Of a stretch of 64,000 nt of DNA, positions 34,805-44,195 are shown one piece after another. The DNA is taken from assembly GCA_964573395.1 (NCBI GenBank), contig CAZNJI010000001.1, positions 1-64,000 on the forward strand, in the 5' to 3' direction. The position numbers were made by a program, and so were the translations under genes. Numbering within the stretch: the first letter of the stretch is position 1; each line of letters opens with the position of its first letter. The notes below the pieces were generated by a model, which was not told the DNA's origin, did not search any database, and was given only the letters and a program-made list of their open reading frames with translations. This DNA comes from DATIBQ01 sp964573395. GTDB lineage: Bacteria > Patescibacteriota > Minisyncoccia > Phycocordibacterales > UBA9973.

Positions 34805-35712
34805 AAATTCATATTCACTACACGCCAAAAGATAATGCCTGGGGAGGAGGGAATCAGTTTCTCAAAGCTCTGAGGAAGGAATTGATCAATCGTAATCTGT
34901 ACGCTGATTTAAAGACTGGAGCGGATGCAATACTTTTTAACAGTTATCAGGACCTCGGGACACTTATTCACAGTTTTTTCTTTAACCATGCAACAAAACG
35001 AATTTATCGACTTGGACCAATTATGTCAATGCACCGACAGGGAATAAGATGGAAATTGGTTGACTACACCGTTGCGCTTTTGGCAAACATTTTAGCTGAC
35101 ATGGTTATATTTCAATCAACATGGTCGTACCAGCAATCAAGAAAATTCGGATTCATGAGAAAGAAAAATGTCTTTGTTATCTTAAACGCAGTTGATGAAT
35201 CCATTTTCTATGCGAAAAGTAAAACTCTGGATTCTCATCCTGAAAAAATAAGACTCATATATACCAGCTGGTCAAAAAGTGAAAACAAAGGATTTACCTA
35301 CCTTCGCTTCCTAGAGAATCATCTTGATTGGCGCCGCTATGAAATGAAGTTTATCGGCAATTCTCCTGTACGGTTTAACCATATCGAGATGCTGGATCCT
35401 CTTTCAAGCGGTGCATTAGCTGACGAACTGCGCCAGGCAGATATTTTTGTGTCTCCTACAAAAGATGATGCATGCTCAAATGCCATATTGGAAGCACTTT
35501 CTTGCGGATTGCCGGTAGTGGCACTTCAGAGCGGCGGTAATGCTGAGCTTATTGGCGAGGGTGGGATGCTTTTTTCAAATGAAACAGAAATGCTCGATGC
35601 AATTGAGAAGGTTGCAGGCTACCTTTCTTTTTATCAAAAGAAAATTATCACAAAACACATTGCAGTAATTGCCCAGGAATATATCGATGCGATATATGCT
35701 AGTATCAAGTAG
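34801..35712 (+). CDS. Glycosyltransferase, GT-B fold, short form
   Basis: 303 residues. C-terminal half has IYTSWSKSENKGFTYLRFLE, VSPTKDDACSNAILEALSCGLPVVALQSGGNAELI, the GT4-type donor-binding segment. The N-terminal acceptor domain is compact, which explains the short length. Tightly packed in the cluster (ATGA overlap upstream, 2 bases to the next gene). Confidence 0.75.
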   Translation: MKIHIHYTPKDNAWGGGNQFLKALRKELINRNLYADLKTGADAILFNSYQDLGTLIHSFFFNHATKRIYRLGPIMSMHRQGIRWKLVDYTVALLANILADMVIFQSTWSYQQSRKFGFMRKKNVFVILNAVDESIFYAKSKTLDSHPEKIRLIYTSWSKSENKGFTYLRFLENHLDWRRYEMKFIGNSPVRFNHIEMLDPLSSGALADELRQADIFVSPTKDDACSNAILEALSCGLPVVALQSGGNAELIGEGGMLFSNETEMLDAIEKVAGYLSFYQKKIITKHIAVIAQEYIDAIYASIK

Positions 35713-35714
35713 CT

Positions 35715-36341
35715 ATGGCAAGCTTGCTGAGCCACATCCGAAAATCGCCTCACCGGAACCGTTTAGAGCGTCTGATTACTACGACACTGCCTCTATTGGA
35801 AGGGCCCATGCTTGATATCGGATCAAAAAACCGTCGGTACGATTTCCTTTTAAAAGAGGTACCGACGGCAATCGATATTGTTGAAGATAAAAACAAAAAT
35901 GTGCAGTATGGCGACGTGAATAATCTTTTGTTTCCGAAAGAGGCGTTTTCTTCAGTTATATGCCTTGAGGTCCTTGAGTACGTATCAACGCCAGAACGAG
36001 CAATTGGAGAGATACACAGAGTACTTCGAGATGGAGGTATAGTGGTATTTTCAACGCCATTTCTGTTTAAGGTACATGAGGATAAAATGCGCTATACCGC
36101 TCCCTATCTTCGAGAACTCTTTTCTCGCTTTCATATAAAAGAATTCCACACCGTGGGGGGCAGCTATACGGCTTTTTTAACCATAGTGTGGGGAAAGATA
36201 AAAAGTATTCGCTTTCTGCCACTTAGATATTTCTGCACAGCATTACTTCTGCCACTTTTGTCGTTTTTACGCAGACCTACCGCCCTGAGTGAAAAGTATG
36301 CTTCGGGATATTTTATTGTTGCGCAAAAAAGATATGAGTAA
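35715..36341 (+). CDS. SAM-dependent methyltransferase (Methyltransf_11-like)
   Basis: 208 residues. Motif I is degenerate (PMLDIGSKNRRYDF), motif II TAIDIVEDKNKNV, then VICLEVLEYVSTPERAIGEIHRVLRDGGIVVFSTPF, the clear class I hallmark. A hydrophobic stretch near the C terminus (FCTALLLPLLSFL) suggests membrane association. Overlaps the next gene by 8 bases. Confidence 0.75.
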   Translation: MASLLSHIRKSPHRNRLERLITTTLPLLEGPMLDIGSKNRRYDFLLKEVPTAIDIVEDKNKNVQYGDVNNLLFPKEAFSSVICLEVLEYVSTPERAIGEIHRVLRDGGIVVFSTPFLFKVHEDKMRYTAPYLRELFSRFHIKEFHTVGGSYTAFLTIVWGKIKSIRFLPLRYFCTALLLPLLSFLRRPTALSEKYASGYFIVAQKRYE

Positions 36342-37092
36342 GATTGTTTTTCGCATTGACGATATTGGGGCGTCTACTAAACATTTCAACCAGCATGGTA
36401 GAAAGCATGTGAAGCTGTTTGGAAAAATCCCACTGTTTTTTCCGTTCGCTAACATAGGGTTCTTTAAAAGAATGGAACCGTTTCGCGGCTGGGCAAAATA
36501 CGATGAGGTAACGACGGATGAATGGAAGAAATTTCTGGTAATTTTTTCAGAGCAGAGGATTGTTCCAATTATTGCCATAACGGCGTGCTGGGTTGAGCGC
36601 GACGGAACACTGACGCCGTTCCCCAAGAAGTTTCCGGCGGAAGCAAACTTCTTAAAAAAAGCTTGGCAGGATGGAAAGATTGTTGTCGCAAATCATGGGC
36701 TAACCCACTGCATCGTTGGAAAGCATCTGCCGAAATTATGGCGATCAAACCGGAAATTCCATCGAGAATTTTTTCCGGAACTTGGTCAGTCTTGGCATAC
36801 CGAGCATATCATTAGGTCGCAGGAAATTTTAGAATCTTTCTTCGGAAAACCAGTAGAAATTTTTGTTCCGCCGGGGAATCTGTGGAGTATTAAAACATAC
36901 CAGGCGCTTAAGGGAACAAACATAAAAAAGGTACTGTGCGCGCGAGGACCTTCTGACGGTTCGGTACCTGATGGAGAAATAGAATTTATTGCCGATAAAG
37001 GGAATAGTATTGCTTTTCATGATCGGGAGTTAAAGCTATATGGAGCTTCCTGGCTCCGGAAGTTGATACAAGGCATCTATGAGCAACAATGA
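36334..37092 (+). CDS. Polysaccharide-deacetylase-like protein (NodB/DUF2334-type)
   Basis: About 252 residues. KIVFRIDDIGAST at the N terminus provides the DD metal motif and ANHGLTHC the HxxxH motif of the carbohydrate esterase 4 superfamily; VPPGNLWS and IAFHDRELK are later conserved loops. Probably removes acetyl groups from glycan or nucleotide-sugar; hydrolase activity is inferred. ATG 36334 is chosen over an upstream 36289 because the metal motif then begins near residue 8 as usual. Confidence 0.65.
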   Translation: MSKIVFRIDDIGASTKHFNQHGRKHVKLFGKIPLFFPFANIGFFKRMEPFRGWAKYDEVTTDEWKKFLVIFSEQRIVPIIAITACWVERDGTLTPFPKKFPAEANFLKKAWQDGKIVVANHGLTHCIVGKHLPKLWRSNRKFHREFFPELGQSWHTEHIIRSQEILESFFGKPVEIFVPPGNLWSIKTYQALKGTNIKKVLCARGPSDGSVPDGEIEFIADKGNSIAFHDRELKLYGASWLRKLIQGIYEQQ

Positions 37093-37927
37093 CCCTAATA
37101 TAACTATTTGCGTAGTTTCTCATAATAGTACTGATTTTATCGATGTAATGCTCGCTTCTTTTCGAATACTTACCTGTAATCCTTATAAAGTATTAATTCG
37201 AGATAATAATTCTACAGAGAAAGAACGTGCAAAGTTGCACAATCTCGCACGGCAACACCATAACGTTTTTGTGTATGACGTACAAACAGAGTTCCGGGGG
37301 AGTCTTGATCATGGCACTGGGCTTAATGATCTTGTTGACCGTATTGATACGCCCTACGGAGTTATCATAGATGCTGATGCAATGTTTCTTGTAAAAGATT
37401 GGGATAAAATGTTACTCGATTGCCTTACTGATGAAATGCCTATTTATGGTACTCAAGCAGATGTGGGAAGCGGAAAACCAGAGGATTTTCCGCTTATATT
37501 TGCACTAGTGTTTCGTACTGCCACTCTTAAATCTCTACAGATTGATTTTCGCCCCAAAGTTATTCATAACTATCAAGATACAGGATGGGAACTTCGCGAG
37601 AAATACCTTGCAGCAGGATATCAAGGAGGGTTGTTGTATAGTTTCAACACTCGAAATTTTAAAAAAGGACCCTTTGCTTCGGTGGTTTGCACAGAGTATT
37701 ACAATACTCCAGATGCAAGTGGCCCTATTATTGCTTCGCATTTTGGCCGAGGAAGCGCACCGCATGCAAAACGGTTAATTAGATTTGGGTCAGGACAGAA
37801 CCTGTTTTACCGCAGTATCAATAAAATTCTCAGATATGCTAATCTTATAAAATGGCGGCGTGACAAGTTGAGATATTTAGCTATTTGCCGGTCTCTTATT
37901 GAGGCGTCCTATGAAAGAAAAGACTGA
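37079..37927 (+). CDS. Glycosyltransferase family 2 protein
   Basis: 282 residues. GT-A fold: ITICVVSHNSTDFIDVMLASF, VLIRDNNSTEKE, and YGVIIDADAMFLVKDWDKML, with DAD as the metal motif. Overlaps the deacetylase by 14 bases and the following methyltransferase by 17, so these three genes are translationally coupled. Confidence 0.8.
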   Translation: MSNNDPNITICVVSHNSTDFIDVMLASFRILTCNPYKVLIRDNNSTEKERAKLHNLARQHHNVFVYDVQTEFRGSLDHGTGLNDLVDRIDTPYGVIIDADAMFLVKDWDKMLLDCLTDEMPIYGTQADVGSGKPEDFPLIFALVFRTATLKSLQIDFRPKVIHNYQDTGWELREKYLAAGYQGGLLYSFNTRNFKKGPFASVVCTEYYNTPDASGPIIASHFGRGSAPHAKRLIRFGSGQNLFYRSINKILRYANLIKWRRDKLRYLAICRSLIEASYERKD

Positions 37928-38921
37928 ACAACTTAATAAGTGTTTATATTGTCATTCAGAAAACTTCATGCAGCTGTTTGATGCACCTGATCGGTTTGGA
38001 CCAAAATCAGAGGAGCGCTTCTGTGTTTGCCAATGTAATAATTGCGGGCTCGTATTTCAAAATCCTCGTGTTCGAGAAGAACATATCGGCCAATACTACG
38101 GAGATGATATACATTATTTTAACGCTACACCTTTGCAGAAGGTATCAGTTCTTGGGAAGTTAAAATTAGCGATTGAAAAGCAAGTATTGATTGAGTTTTT
38201 CAATTATACTCATCTCGGTCCGAGTTGCGTACTCTTACGGCCATTTCTTTTTATATTTAAGCGTTGGCAGCGCGTACAGATGGTTCCGCGCTTTGTCCCG
38301 GGAGGTAAGTTGCTCGATATTGGATGCTCGCACGGTGCGTACCTTATGCGAATGCGAACACTCGGATGGGAGGTTGTGGGACAAGAGTTACATCAAAAAA
38401 GTGCTGCCTACGCGCAAAGCTTAGGCATTCCTGTCACCGTGAGCAGGATTGAGGATACTGCATTTCCACCAGGGTCATTCGATGTGATTACCATGGGAAT
38501 GGTGTTGGAGCATATTTACGATCCATTTTCAGTACTGCGACAGATTACTGGATGGCTCAAACCAGGAGGAACAGTTATTTTTGCCATTCCGTATTTTAAG
38601 GGATTTGAATTTAAGTTCTTTAAGGAGTATGCGTATGGTTTACAGTTACCGTATCATATTACGTTTCTTGATAAAAAAATTATTAAGGAATATTTATCCA
38701 GCCTAGGGTATCAGACTATTCAAACCTTCTTTCACTTCTTCGACAGGGATATAGCTGCCTCAGCACAGATTAAATATGAGGAACGTGGAGGGATGTTGTA
38801 TCGTGCCGTGGGGCATAGCAAGGTAGTAAGAGTGCTGGTTATAAAACCACTGGTGTGGTTTCTCAGTGCTGTAGGCCTTACGAGTCGTATTACGGTATAT
38901 GCGCACCATTCAATATTATGA
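37911..38921 (+). CDS. Zinc-ribbon SAM methyltransferase (C-methyltransferase-like)
   Basis: 336 residues. N-terminal cysteines CLYCHSEN and CQCNNCGLVFQNPR form a treble-clef zinc site, followed by a Methyltransf_23-type domain: LLDIGCSHGAYLMRMRTLGWEVVGQEL, VITMGMVLEHIYDPFSVLRQITGWLKPGGTVIFAIPYF. This combination is typical of sugar C-methyltransferases. ATG 37911 is preferred to TTG 37899. Confidence 0.8.
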   Translation: MKEKTEQLNKCLYCHSENFMQLFDAPDRFGPKSEERFCVCQCNNCGLVFQNPRVREEHIGQYYGDDIHYFNATPLQKVSVLGKLKLAIEKQVLIEFFNYTHLGPSCVLLRPFLFIFKRWQRVQMVPRFVPGGKLLDIGCSHGAYLMRMRTLGWEVVGQELHQKSAAYAQSLGIPVTVSRIEDTAFPPGSFDVITMGMVLEHIYDPFSVLRQITGWLKPGGTVIFAIPYFKGFEFKFFKEYAYGLQLPYHITFLDKKIIKEYLSSLGYQTIQTFFHFFDRDIAASAQIKYEERGGMLYRAVGHSKVVRVLVIKPLVWFLSAVGLTSRITVYAHHSIL

Positions 38922-39718
38922 AACCAAAAATCTCAGTTATTATGTCTGTTTATAATGGCGTTCGACACGTGAAAGAGGCAATAAATAGCGTGTTGCAGCA
39001 AACTTTCACAGATTTTGAGTTCCTTATTATTGATGACGCTTCACGTGATGATACTGCATCTCTTTTAGAAGAATATAAAAATCGTGACGGTAGAATTAAA
39101 ATAATTACGAATCAACATAACATCGGGCTTACGAAAAGTTTGAATAAGGGAATTAAAGAATCTCGCGGTGCGTATATTGCTCGATTGGATGCGGATGATA
39201 TTTGTTTGCCAGAACGGTTTGCTAAACAAGTTTCTTTTATGGAAAATCATCCGGTATGTGGCATGACAAGCGTATGGGCAGAGATAATTGATGATTCTGG
39301 GAATTATAAAAGAACCATTAAGTATCCTACGGAAAATAATAAACTCAAAAAAGCACTAATTCATTACAATCCTTTTTTTCATTCAGGATTACTGGTTAGA
39401 AAAAGCGTATTTGATACCGTAGGATTGTATGATGAGGATTGGAAATTTGCTCAGGACTATGAACTCTATTTTAGAATTTCAAAAAAATTCGATATTGCCA
39501 ACATACCAGAGGTGTTACTGAAGTATCGAGAGAGCGCTCGCTCAGTTACCGGCAGTAAAAATCGAAAACAGATTTCTTTTGTTTTAAGAGCAAAACGGAA
39601 GGCAATAAGGGATGGGCAGTACGCAAAAATTCATTATTTTTCACTATTTCGGAATTATCTCGCATGGATCTTACCAGTTGCAATGAAGAGATTTTTGAAG
39701 AATCTTTTTAAAATATAA
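38918..39718 (+). CDS. Glycosyltransferase family 2 protein
   Basis: 266 residues. ISVIMSVYNGVRHVKEAINSVLQQTFTDFEFLIIDDASRDDT at the N terminus and YIARLDADDICLPERFAKQV with the DAD motif; KFAQDYELYFRIS supplies the late ED-like catalytic segment. The start ATG 38918 overlaps the previous stop by 4 bases. Adds a sugar to the lipid-linked glycan. Confidence 0.9.
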   Translation: MKPKISVIMSVYNGVRHVKEAINSVLQQTFTDFEFLIIDDASRDDTASLLEEYKNRDGRIKIITNQHNIGLTKSLNKGIKESRGAYIARLDADDICLPERFAKQVSFMENHPVCGMTSVWAEIIDDSGNYKRTIKYPTENNKLKKALIHYNPFFHSGLLVRKSVFDTVGLYDEDWKFAQDYELYFRISKKFDIANIPEVLLKYRESARSVTGSKNRKQISFVLRAKRKAIRDGQYAKIHYFSLFRNYLAWILPVAMKRFLKNLFKI

Positions 39719-40833
39719 TGAAAATTTTATACTTTATTACCAAATCAGAGCTTGGAGGGGCGCAGACACATGTGTCCCAGTTGATGGAATACATGCACAG
39801 TCAAGGCCATACGGTGGGGGTGAGTGCGCATCCTGGAGGTCCTCTTGAGCAGCGAGCCCATGAGCTGGGAATAAAATTTTATCCTAATCGTTTCTTTAGG
39901 AATACCTTTAATCCATTAAGTATAGTAAACGCTTTTCGCACCGTTAAAAAAGCCACAAGAGATTTTCAGCCTGAACTCGTCCATGTGCATAGTTCGATGG
40001 CTGGTTTTATTGCTCGGATAGCGATTCGGGGTAAGATCGCTACTATTTTTACAGCACACAGTTGGGCATTTACTGATGGTGTGTCCGTGATGCGAAAATA
40101 CATTGCAATCATTGCTGAAAAATGTGCTTCTTATTTTACGAAAAAAATTATTTGCGTATCTGAATTTGATAAACAACTTGCGCTCCGATATCGTGTTGCA
40201 CCGTCCGATAAACTTGTCACTATTTATAATGGAGTACAGAGCGTTCAAGAGATTGAGAAGTTGGCTCATACCCCTCTTAGGGCAATTACTGTTGGGAGAT
40301 TTGCACACCAAAAAAGGTTTGATTTACTCATTACTGCTATTGCGGCACTTCCAGATTTTTTTAAAAAAAATATTCACCTGAACATTGTTGGTGATGGAGA
40401 ACAAAAACAGATGCTCCTTGATCTGGTTGTAGAAAAAAAACTGACAAAACAAGTTTCTTTTCTCAGTGCTGTTGAAAATACGGAGGTGTTTCAGTTACTG
40501 AATTCTTCTGATATGTTTATTCTTATTTCGAGATATGAAGGATTTCCGATGACCATACTTGAAGCAATGGCTGCAGGAGTGCCAGTCATTGCGTCTTCTG
40601 TTGGAGGTATTCCTGAGGCAATCGATGATACCTGTGGGATTCTTGTTGAAAATACTATCGAAAGTATTGCAACGGCACTTATGAAAATGATTACCGATAG
40701 CGAGCAACGAATTATAATGGGTATTTCCGCAAAGGAACGGTTTGAAAAATTGTTTTCACTAAAACAATGTTTAAAAAATACTGAAGCTGTGTATGATGAA
40801 GTGCGTTTAGATAGTACGAGCCGACTTCCGTAA
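39718..40833 (+). CDS. Glycosyltransferase family 4 protein
   Basis: 371 residues. N-terminal KSELGGAQTHVSQLMEYMHSQGH is the GT4 glycine loop with a histidine; C-terminal AITVGRFAHQKRFDLLITAI and SRYEGFPMTILEAMAAGVPVIASSVGGIPEAI with the E-x7-E motif. One-base overlap with the preceding stop. Its last 27 bases overlap the 3' end of the convergent flippase gene. Confidence 0.9.
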   Translation: MKILYFITKSELGGAQTHVSQLMEYMHSQGHTVGVSAHPGGPLEQRAHELGIKFYPNRFFRNTFNPLSIVNAFRTVKKATRDFQPELVHVHSSMAGFIARIAIRGKIATIFTAHSWAFTDGVSVMRKYIAIIAEKCASYFTKKIICVSEFDKQLALRYRVAPSDKLVTIYNGVQSVQEIEKLAHTPLRAITVGRFAHQKRFDLLITAIAALPDFFKKNIHLNIVGDGEQKQMLLDLVVEKKLTKQVSFLSAVENTEVFQLLNSSDMFILISRYEGFPMTILEAMAAGVPVIASSVGGIPEAIDDTCGILVENTIESIATALMKMITDSEQRIIMGISAKERFEKLFSLKQCLKNTEAVYDEVRLDSTSRLP

Positions 40834-42258
40834 TTCAAGAATGGTGTAGTCTCTGAGTACAAAAAGAATACCAATGTAAAGCAGTCCTGAGAGGGGAATA
40901 ATGAGAAGGAGCGGGGCAGATAGTGTGGTCATTGCATAAGTGAATACAGCCATTCCGATTACTGCGAGCAGGCTTCTGTAGAACTTTTTTGCAATAGGTA
41001 CTTTTTGAGTCTTTCTCATTTCAACATAGAACACCGTATTGACTGCCATTTGTGCAATAACGGTCGCGATCGCCGACCCGACGATACCGTATAGAGGAAT
41101 AAGGACAAAATTAAGGCCAACGTTTAATAACGCGCCTATTATCCCTGTGGTAATAAATATTCGTTGTTTATTTTCTACTAGCAATACTTCTGCATAAATG
41201 GTTCCAGGGAATGTAAAGAATATGGTAAGAAGAAGTACTTGAAAGGTGGAAACAGCACCGGCATATTCAGCGCCAAAAACAACACTGATCAATGGTCCAG
41301 CAACAATAATACCGCCGATGACAAAAGGGAGCGCAACGGTAAGTGATGCTGAAGAAGCAATGCCGATCATCGGAGCGAGAGATTTCCCTTCTTTGGCGAA
41401 TCGGCTCAATATGGGAAGTAATGATGCACTAAGGAAATTTGGAAGAATGTACAGAATATTAAGCGGGCGCTGTGCTGCGCCATAGAGTCCGAGCATGTGT
41501 TCGTTGCCGAATATGCCAATAATGACTGAATCAATGTTGGTCATAAAGATGCCGAATATGCCAAGAATGGCAAAGGGAAGCGTCATTTTTGCAAGCGGCA
41601 TGAGGAGTGACCAATTAATGTGTTGTGCTATGCCGAATATGTAGCGGCGTATTGAAAAGAGCGCAATAATAAGTCCCACGCCGTTTCCAATCATAAATGA
41701 CAGTGCAAGGGAGTACGGGGAAGGGTTTTGCAGAAAAAACCCCACAATGAGGATGGTGCAGAGAAATTCATTGACGATGCTGATACCTGCTTCTGCTTCC
41801 ATTTTGCTCTGCGCTCGAGGAATCGAATAAAAGAATCCTCGAAGGCTTTCAAAAATAACTGATAGACTGATAATCAGCATGATTGATGTCGCTGCTTCAA
41901 AGTGAGAAACAAATGGCGCAAGTCCAACCACTAGGAGAAGCATCGCGCACAAGAGAATAAGTTTGATCACAAGTGCAGTTGAGAAATATTCCTTCATTCG
42001 CTCGGTATGTTTTGATAACTCTCTGATAAGGATACTCGAGATACCCATGTCGGAAACCACAGCGAATATCGCAACAACGCTCATGGCATAGGTAAAAATA
42101 CCGTAGGATTCAGTACCGAGGAGGCGGGCAGCGTAAATAATAATGACCGCTCGCACTATTTTAATAAGTGTCGTACTTGCTCCCATCCAGAACGTGTTTT
42201 TCAAAATGGTTTGCCGAGTGGTGGTATTTTTGAAGAGAAATTTCCTAAGGCGATTCAT
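40807..42258 (-). CDS. Oligosaccharide flippase (Wzx/MATE-like, MOP superfamily)
   Basis: 483 residues with about 12-14 membrane helices. N-terminal NTFWMGASTTLIKIVRAVIIIYAARLLGTESYGIFTYAMSVVAIFAVVSDMGISSILIRE is characteristic of polysaccharide export flippases. Moves the lipid-linked glycan across the membrane for the O-antigen ligase. Lies 7 bases downstream of the sugar transferase gene on the minus strand, so they form an operon. Confidence 0.88.
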   Translation of the reverse strand: MNRLRKFLFKNTTTRQTILKNTFWMGASTTLIKIVRAVIIIYAARLLGTESYGIFTYAMSVVAIFAVVSDMGISSILIRELSKHTERMKEYFSTALVIKLILLCAMLLLVVGLAPFVSHFEAATSIMLIISLSVIFESLRGFFYSIPRAQSKMEAEAGISIVNEFLCTILIVGFFLQNPSPYSLALSFMIGNGVGLIIALFSIRRYIFGIAQHINWSLLMPLAKMTLPFAILGIFGIFMTNIDSVIIGIFGNEHMLGLYGAAQRPLNILYILPNFLSASLLPILSRFAKEGKSLAPMIGIASSASLTVALPFVIGGIIVAGPLISVVFGAEYAGAVSTFQVLLLTIFFTFPGTIYAEVLLVENKQRIFITTGIIGALLNVGLNFVLIPLYGIVGSAIATVIAQMAVNTVFYVEMRKTQKVPIAKKFYRSLLAVIGMAVFTYAMTTLSAPLLLIIPLSGLLYIGILFVLRDYTILELRKSARTI

Positions 42259-42265
42259 AAAGCAA

Positions 42266-43549
42266 TTAGTGAGTAAAAATTATTTGGATTGTTTTTAGAA
42301 AAATACCAACATCGAGCAGTGGGGTACGGTTGAGAAGGTAGTAAAGGTCATACTCAAATTTTTCCCGAGAATCATCGACGGTTCTTGCGTATCTGAATTT
42401 AATTTGCGCCCAGCCAGTAAAGCCCGGCCGAATCGTATGTCGCAAAAAATAATACGGAATTTCTTTTTCAAGATTGGTAACAATTTCTGGCCGTTCAGGG
42501 CGGGGTCCTACCAGAGCGATATCTCCTTTTATGATGTTAATCATCTGCGGAATCTCATCGATGTGCAGCTTGCGAATAATCCGGCCGACTCGCGTCACTC
42601 GAGGATCCTTCTTTTCTGCCCATTGAATACCGTCCTTCTCGGCATTGTGAACCATCGATCGGAGTTTGTAGAGCGCAAAATGCTTCCCAACTCTTCCGAT
42701 GCGGACTTGACGGTACAGTATTGGTTGGCCATCTTCAAGCATGATAGCAATCATAGAGAGCAGTAAAACCGGAGAAGCGATGATTAGTACAAAAAGTGCA
42801 ACACCTATTTCAATTATCCGGGTAATAAGCGTAACTCCAGCATTGACACGATGCGTAACGACGTGAATTGCTTTTTCGTCGGTCATTAAGCTGACGGGGA
42901 TTTTTCCGAAGAGGGTTTCGTAGGCTTCGCCGAGCGAAAACGGTTCAGTGCTTAGTTCTTTTGAAAGACGTAAAAGCGTTTCGGCCGGGAGCTTCTCTGC
43001 AATAAGAATATCAACTGATGGCTGTTCGGTAATTGTTTCGATGGTATCGGACGGTATGTGAAACATAATTTTTCCAAAATGCGGATGAGTTTTTAACTCA
43101 GTAATCAAATGATCGATAAGCGGATTTTGGCCGATGACCCCAATTGTTTGGTGTAAAGTAGAAGTGAACATGCTGTAAAAAAGTCGACGCCATGCAACCA
43201 GCAGCAAAAATGCAAAGCCACTTAAAATAGCAAGGTTTGTTTTCGGCGTAATGCCGTTCTGAGGAAAAAAATAAAAGAGAGCTACTGCAAGTCCGCCGTT
43301 TACCACTAGTGCTGCAAGGAGGAGTCCGATATTCCGAGGGTTTGGATTTACCCTGCGCAGGTTATAGAGATCGAAAATAAAAAATATTCCAATCCAGACA
43401 GTAAAAATAACGGCAAAGATGCCTGCCTGGAGTTTGATGTAGGGCAACTCAGATCCGTAATCAAACCGAATCAATGTCATTATGAAAAAAGCACCTGCCA
43501 GTACGAGGATATCACCTAGCAAAAGCAGTGTCTGCCGGTTTTTTACCAT
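42266..43549 (-). CDS. Polyprenyl-phosphate sugar phosphotransferase (initiating enzyme)
   Basis: 427 residues. Four N-terminal membrane helices with a CoA-binding-like domain, then the bacterial sugar-transferase domain: the re-entrant helix GVALFVLIIASPVLLLSMIAIMLEDGQPILYRQVRIGRVGKHFALYKLRSM, then RIIRKLHIDEIPQMINIIKGDIALVGPRPERPE and RPGFTGWAQI. Transfers a sugar-1-phosphate to undecaprenyl phosphate. ATG 43549 is chosen over 43567 because a minus-strand TATAAT ends 6 bases upstream. Confidence 0.9.
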   Translation of the reverse strand: MVKNRQTLLLLGDILVLAGAFFIMTLIRFDYGSELPYIKLQAGIFAVIFTVWIGIFFIFDLYNLRRVNPNPRNIGLLLAALVVNGGLAVALFYFFPQNGITPKTNLAILSGFAFLLLVAWRRLFYSMFTSTLHQTIGVIGQNPLIDHLITELKTHPHFGKIMFHIPSDTIETITEQPSVDILIAEKLPAETLLRLSKELSTEPFSLGEAYETLFGKIPVSLMTDEKAIHVVTHRVNAGVTLITRIIEIGVALFVLIIASPVLLLSMIAIMLEDGQPILYRQVRIGRVGKHFALYKLRSMVHNAEKDGIQWAEKKDPRVTRVGRIIRKLHIDEIPQMINIIKGDIALVGPRPERPEIVTNLEKEIPYYFLRHTIRPGFTGWAQIKFRYARTVDDSREKFEYDLYYLLNRTPLLDVGIFLKTIQIIFTH

Positions 43550-43555
43550 AAAAAC

Positions 43556-43584
43556 ATTATATAACATTTTTTATTTTTGTAAAA
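43556..43584 (-). promoter_or_regulatory. Promoter of the sugar transferase-flippase operon
   Basis: On the minus strand TTTTAC (43584-43579), 17 bases, TATAAT (43561-43556), 6 bases to ATG 43549. Confidence 0.6.
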
Positions 43585-43595
43585 TATTTGTTTCC

Positions 43596-43623
43596 TTGCG
43601 AAAGAAGCAGAGATGGATAGAAT
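43596..43623 (+). promoter_or_regulatory. Promoter of the 43632 gene
   Basis: TTGCGA (43596-43601), 16 bases, TAGAAT (43618-43623), 8 bases to ATG 43632. Divergent from the sugar transferase promoter. Confidence 0.5.
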
Positions 43624-43631
43624 AGGGGAAT

Positions 43632-44120
43632 ATGGAACAGAATAATGGAAAAGAGAATGGGGCAGTATCCTCTGTTATGAATAACAAGAATCTTTGGATA
43701 TCGGCTCTGGCGGTTATTTTGGTTATTTTAGTCATTGCGCTGCCGAAAGGGCAAAAGGGAAGCGAAGTATCGGAATTAACAGAAGGAGATACCTCCACTT
43801 CTTTGGTTGAAGAAGTAGAAACTACTGCACAGCTTCCGGTTGCGCCTGGCACCCAGACGCGCGCGGAAGCACGAGTTGCCTACGAAGGAAAGAAGATTAC
43901 GGTAACCGGCGCATGCGACATTGCTCCGGAAACTCAAACCCTGCCGCTTCGCACCATTATTATGGTTGATAACGACAGCGACGCGGCTCATACGGTTACC
44001 GTAGGAGCGAAGAGCTATCCGATTAAGTCAAAGTACTACCGCCTGTCATTGATTGATACTCCAGGAGAAATTGTTGTTACCTGCGATGGCGTAGAGAAAG
44101 CAACGATTACCGTTCAGTAA
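43632..44120 (+). CDS. Membrane-anchored small extracytoplasmic protein, unknown function
   Basis: 162 residues: polar N-terminus, one transmembrane helix (about 20-38, LWISALAVILVILVIALP), an acidic Ser/Thr/Glu spacer, and a C-terminal beta domain with GKKITVTGACDIAPE, IIMVDNDSDAAHTVTVGAKSYPIKSKYYRLSLIDTPGEIVVTCDG. Two cysteines could form a disulfide. The strand pattern vaguely recalls cupredoxin-like folds but copper ligands are not evident. Confidence 0.55.
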   Translation: MEQNNGKENGAVSSVMNNKNLWISALAVILVILVIALPKGQKGSEVSELTEGDTSTSLVEEVETTAQLPVAPGTQTRAEARVAYEGKKITVTGACDIAPETQTLPLRTIIMVDNDSDAAHTVTVGAKSYPIKSKYYRLSLIDTPGEIVVTCDGVEKATITVQ

Positions 44121-44135
44121 TAGGGTGTAACATTG

Positions 44136-44170
44136 AAAAAACATCTCCACCACTGGGGATGTTTTTCTTT
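44136..44170 (+). terminator. Terminator after the 43632 gene
   Basis: AAAACATC-CC pairs with GG-GATGTTTT around a short loop, followed by TTCTTTT. Confidence 0.75.
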
Positions 44171-44195
44171 TGGGAACGGAGTACACTTTCTATAT

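Noticed and set aside
44133..44195. N-terminal extension of the DUF1761-like protein from TTG 44133
   Set aside because: The extension would translate the terminator of the preceding gene; ATG 44196 fits the family start.
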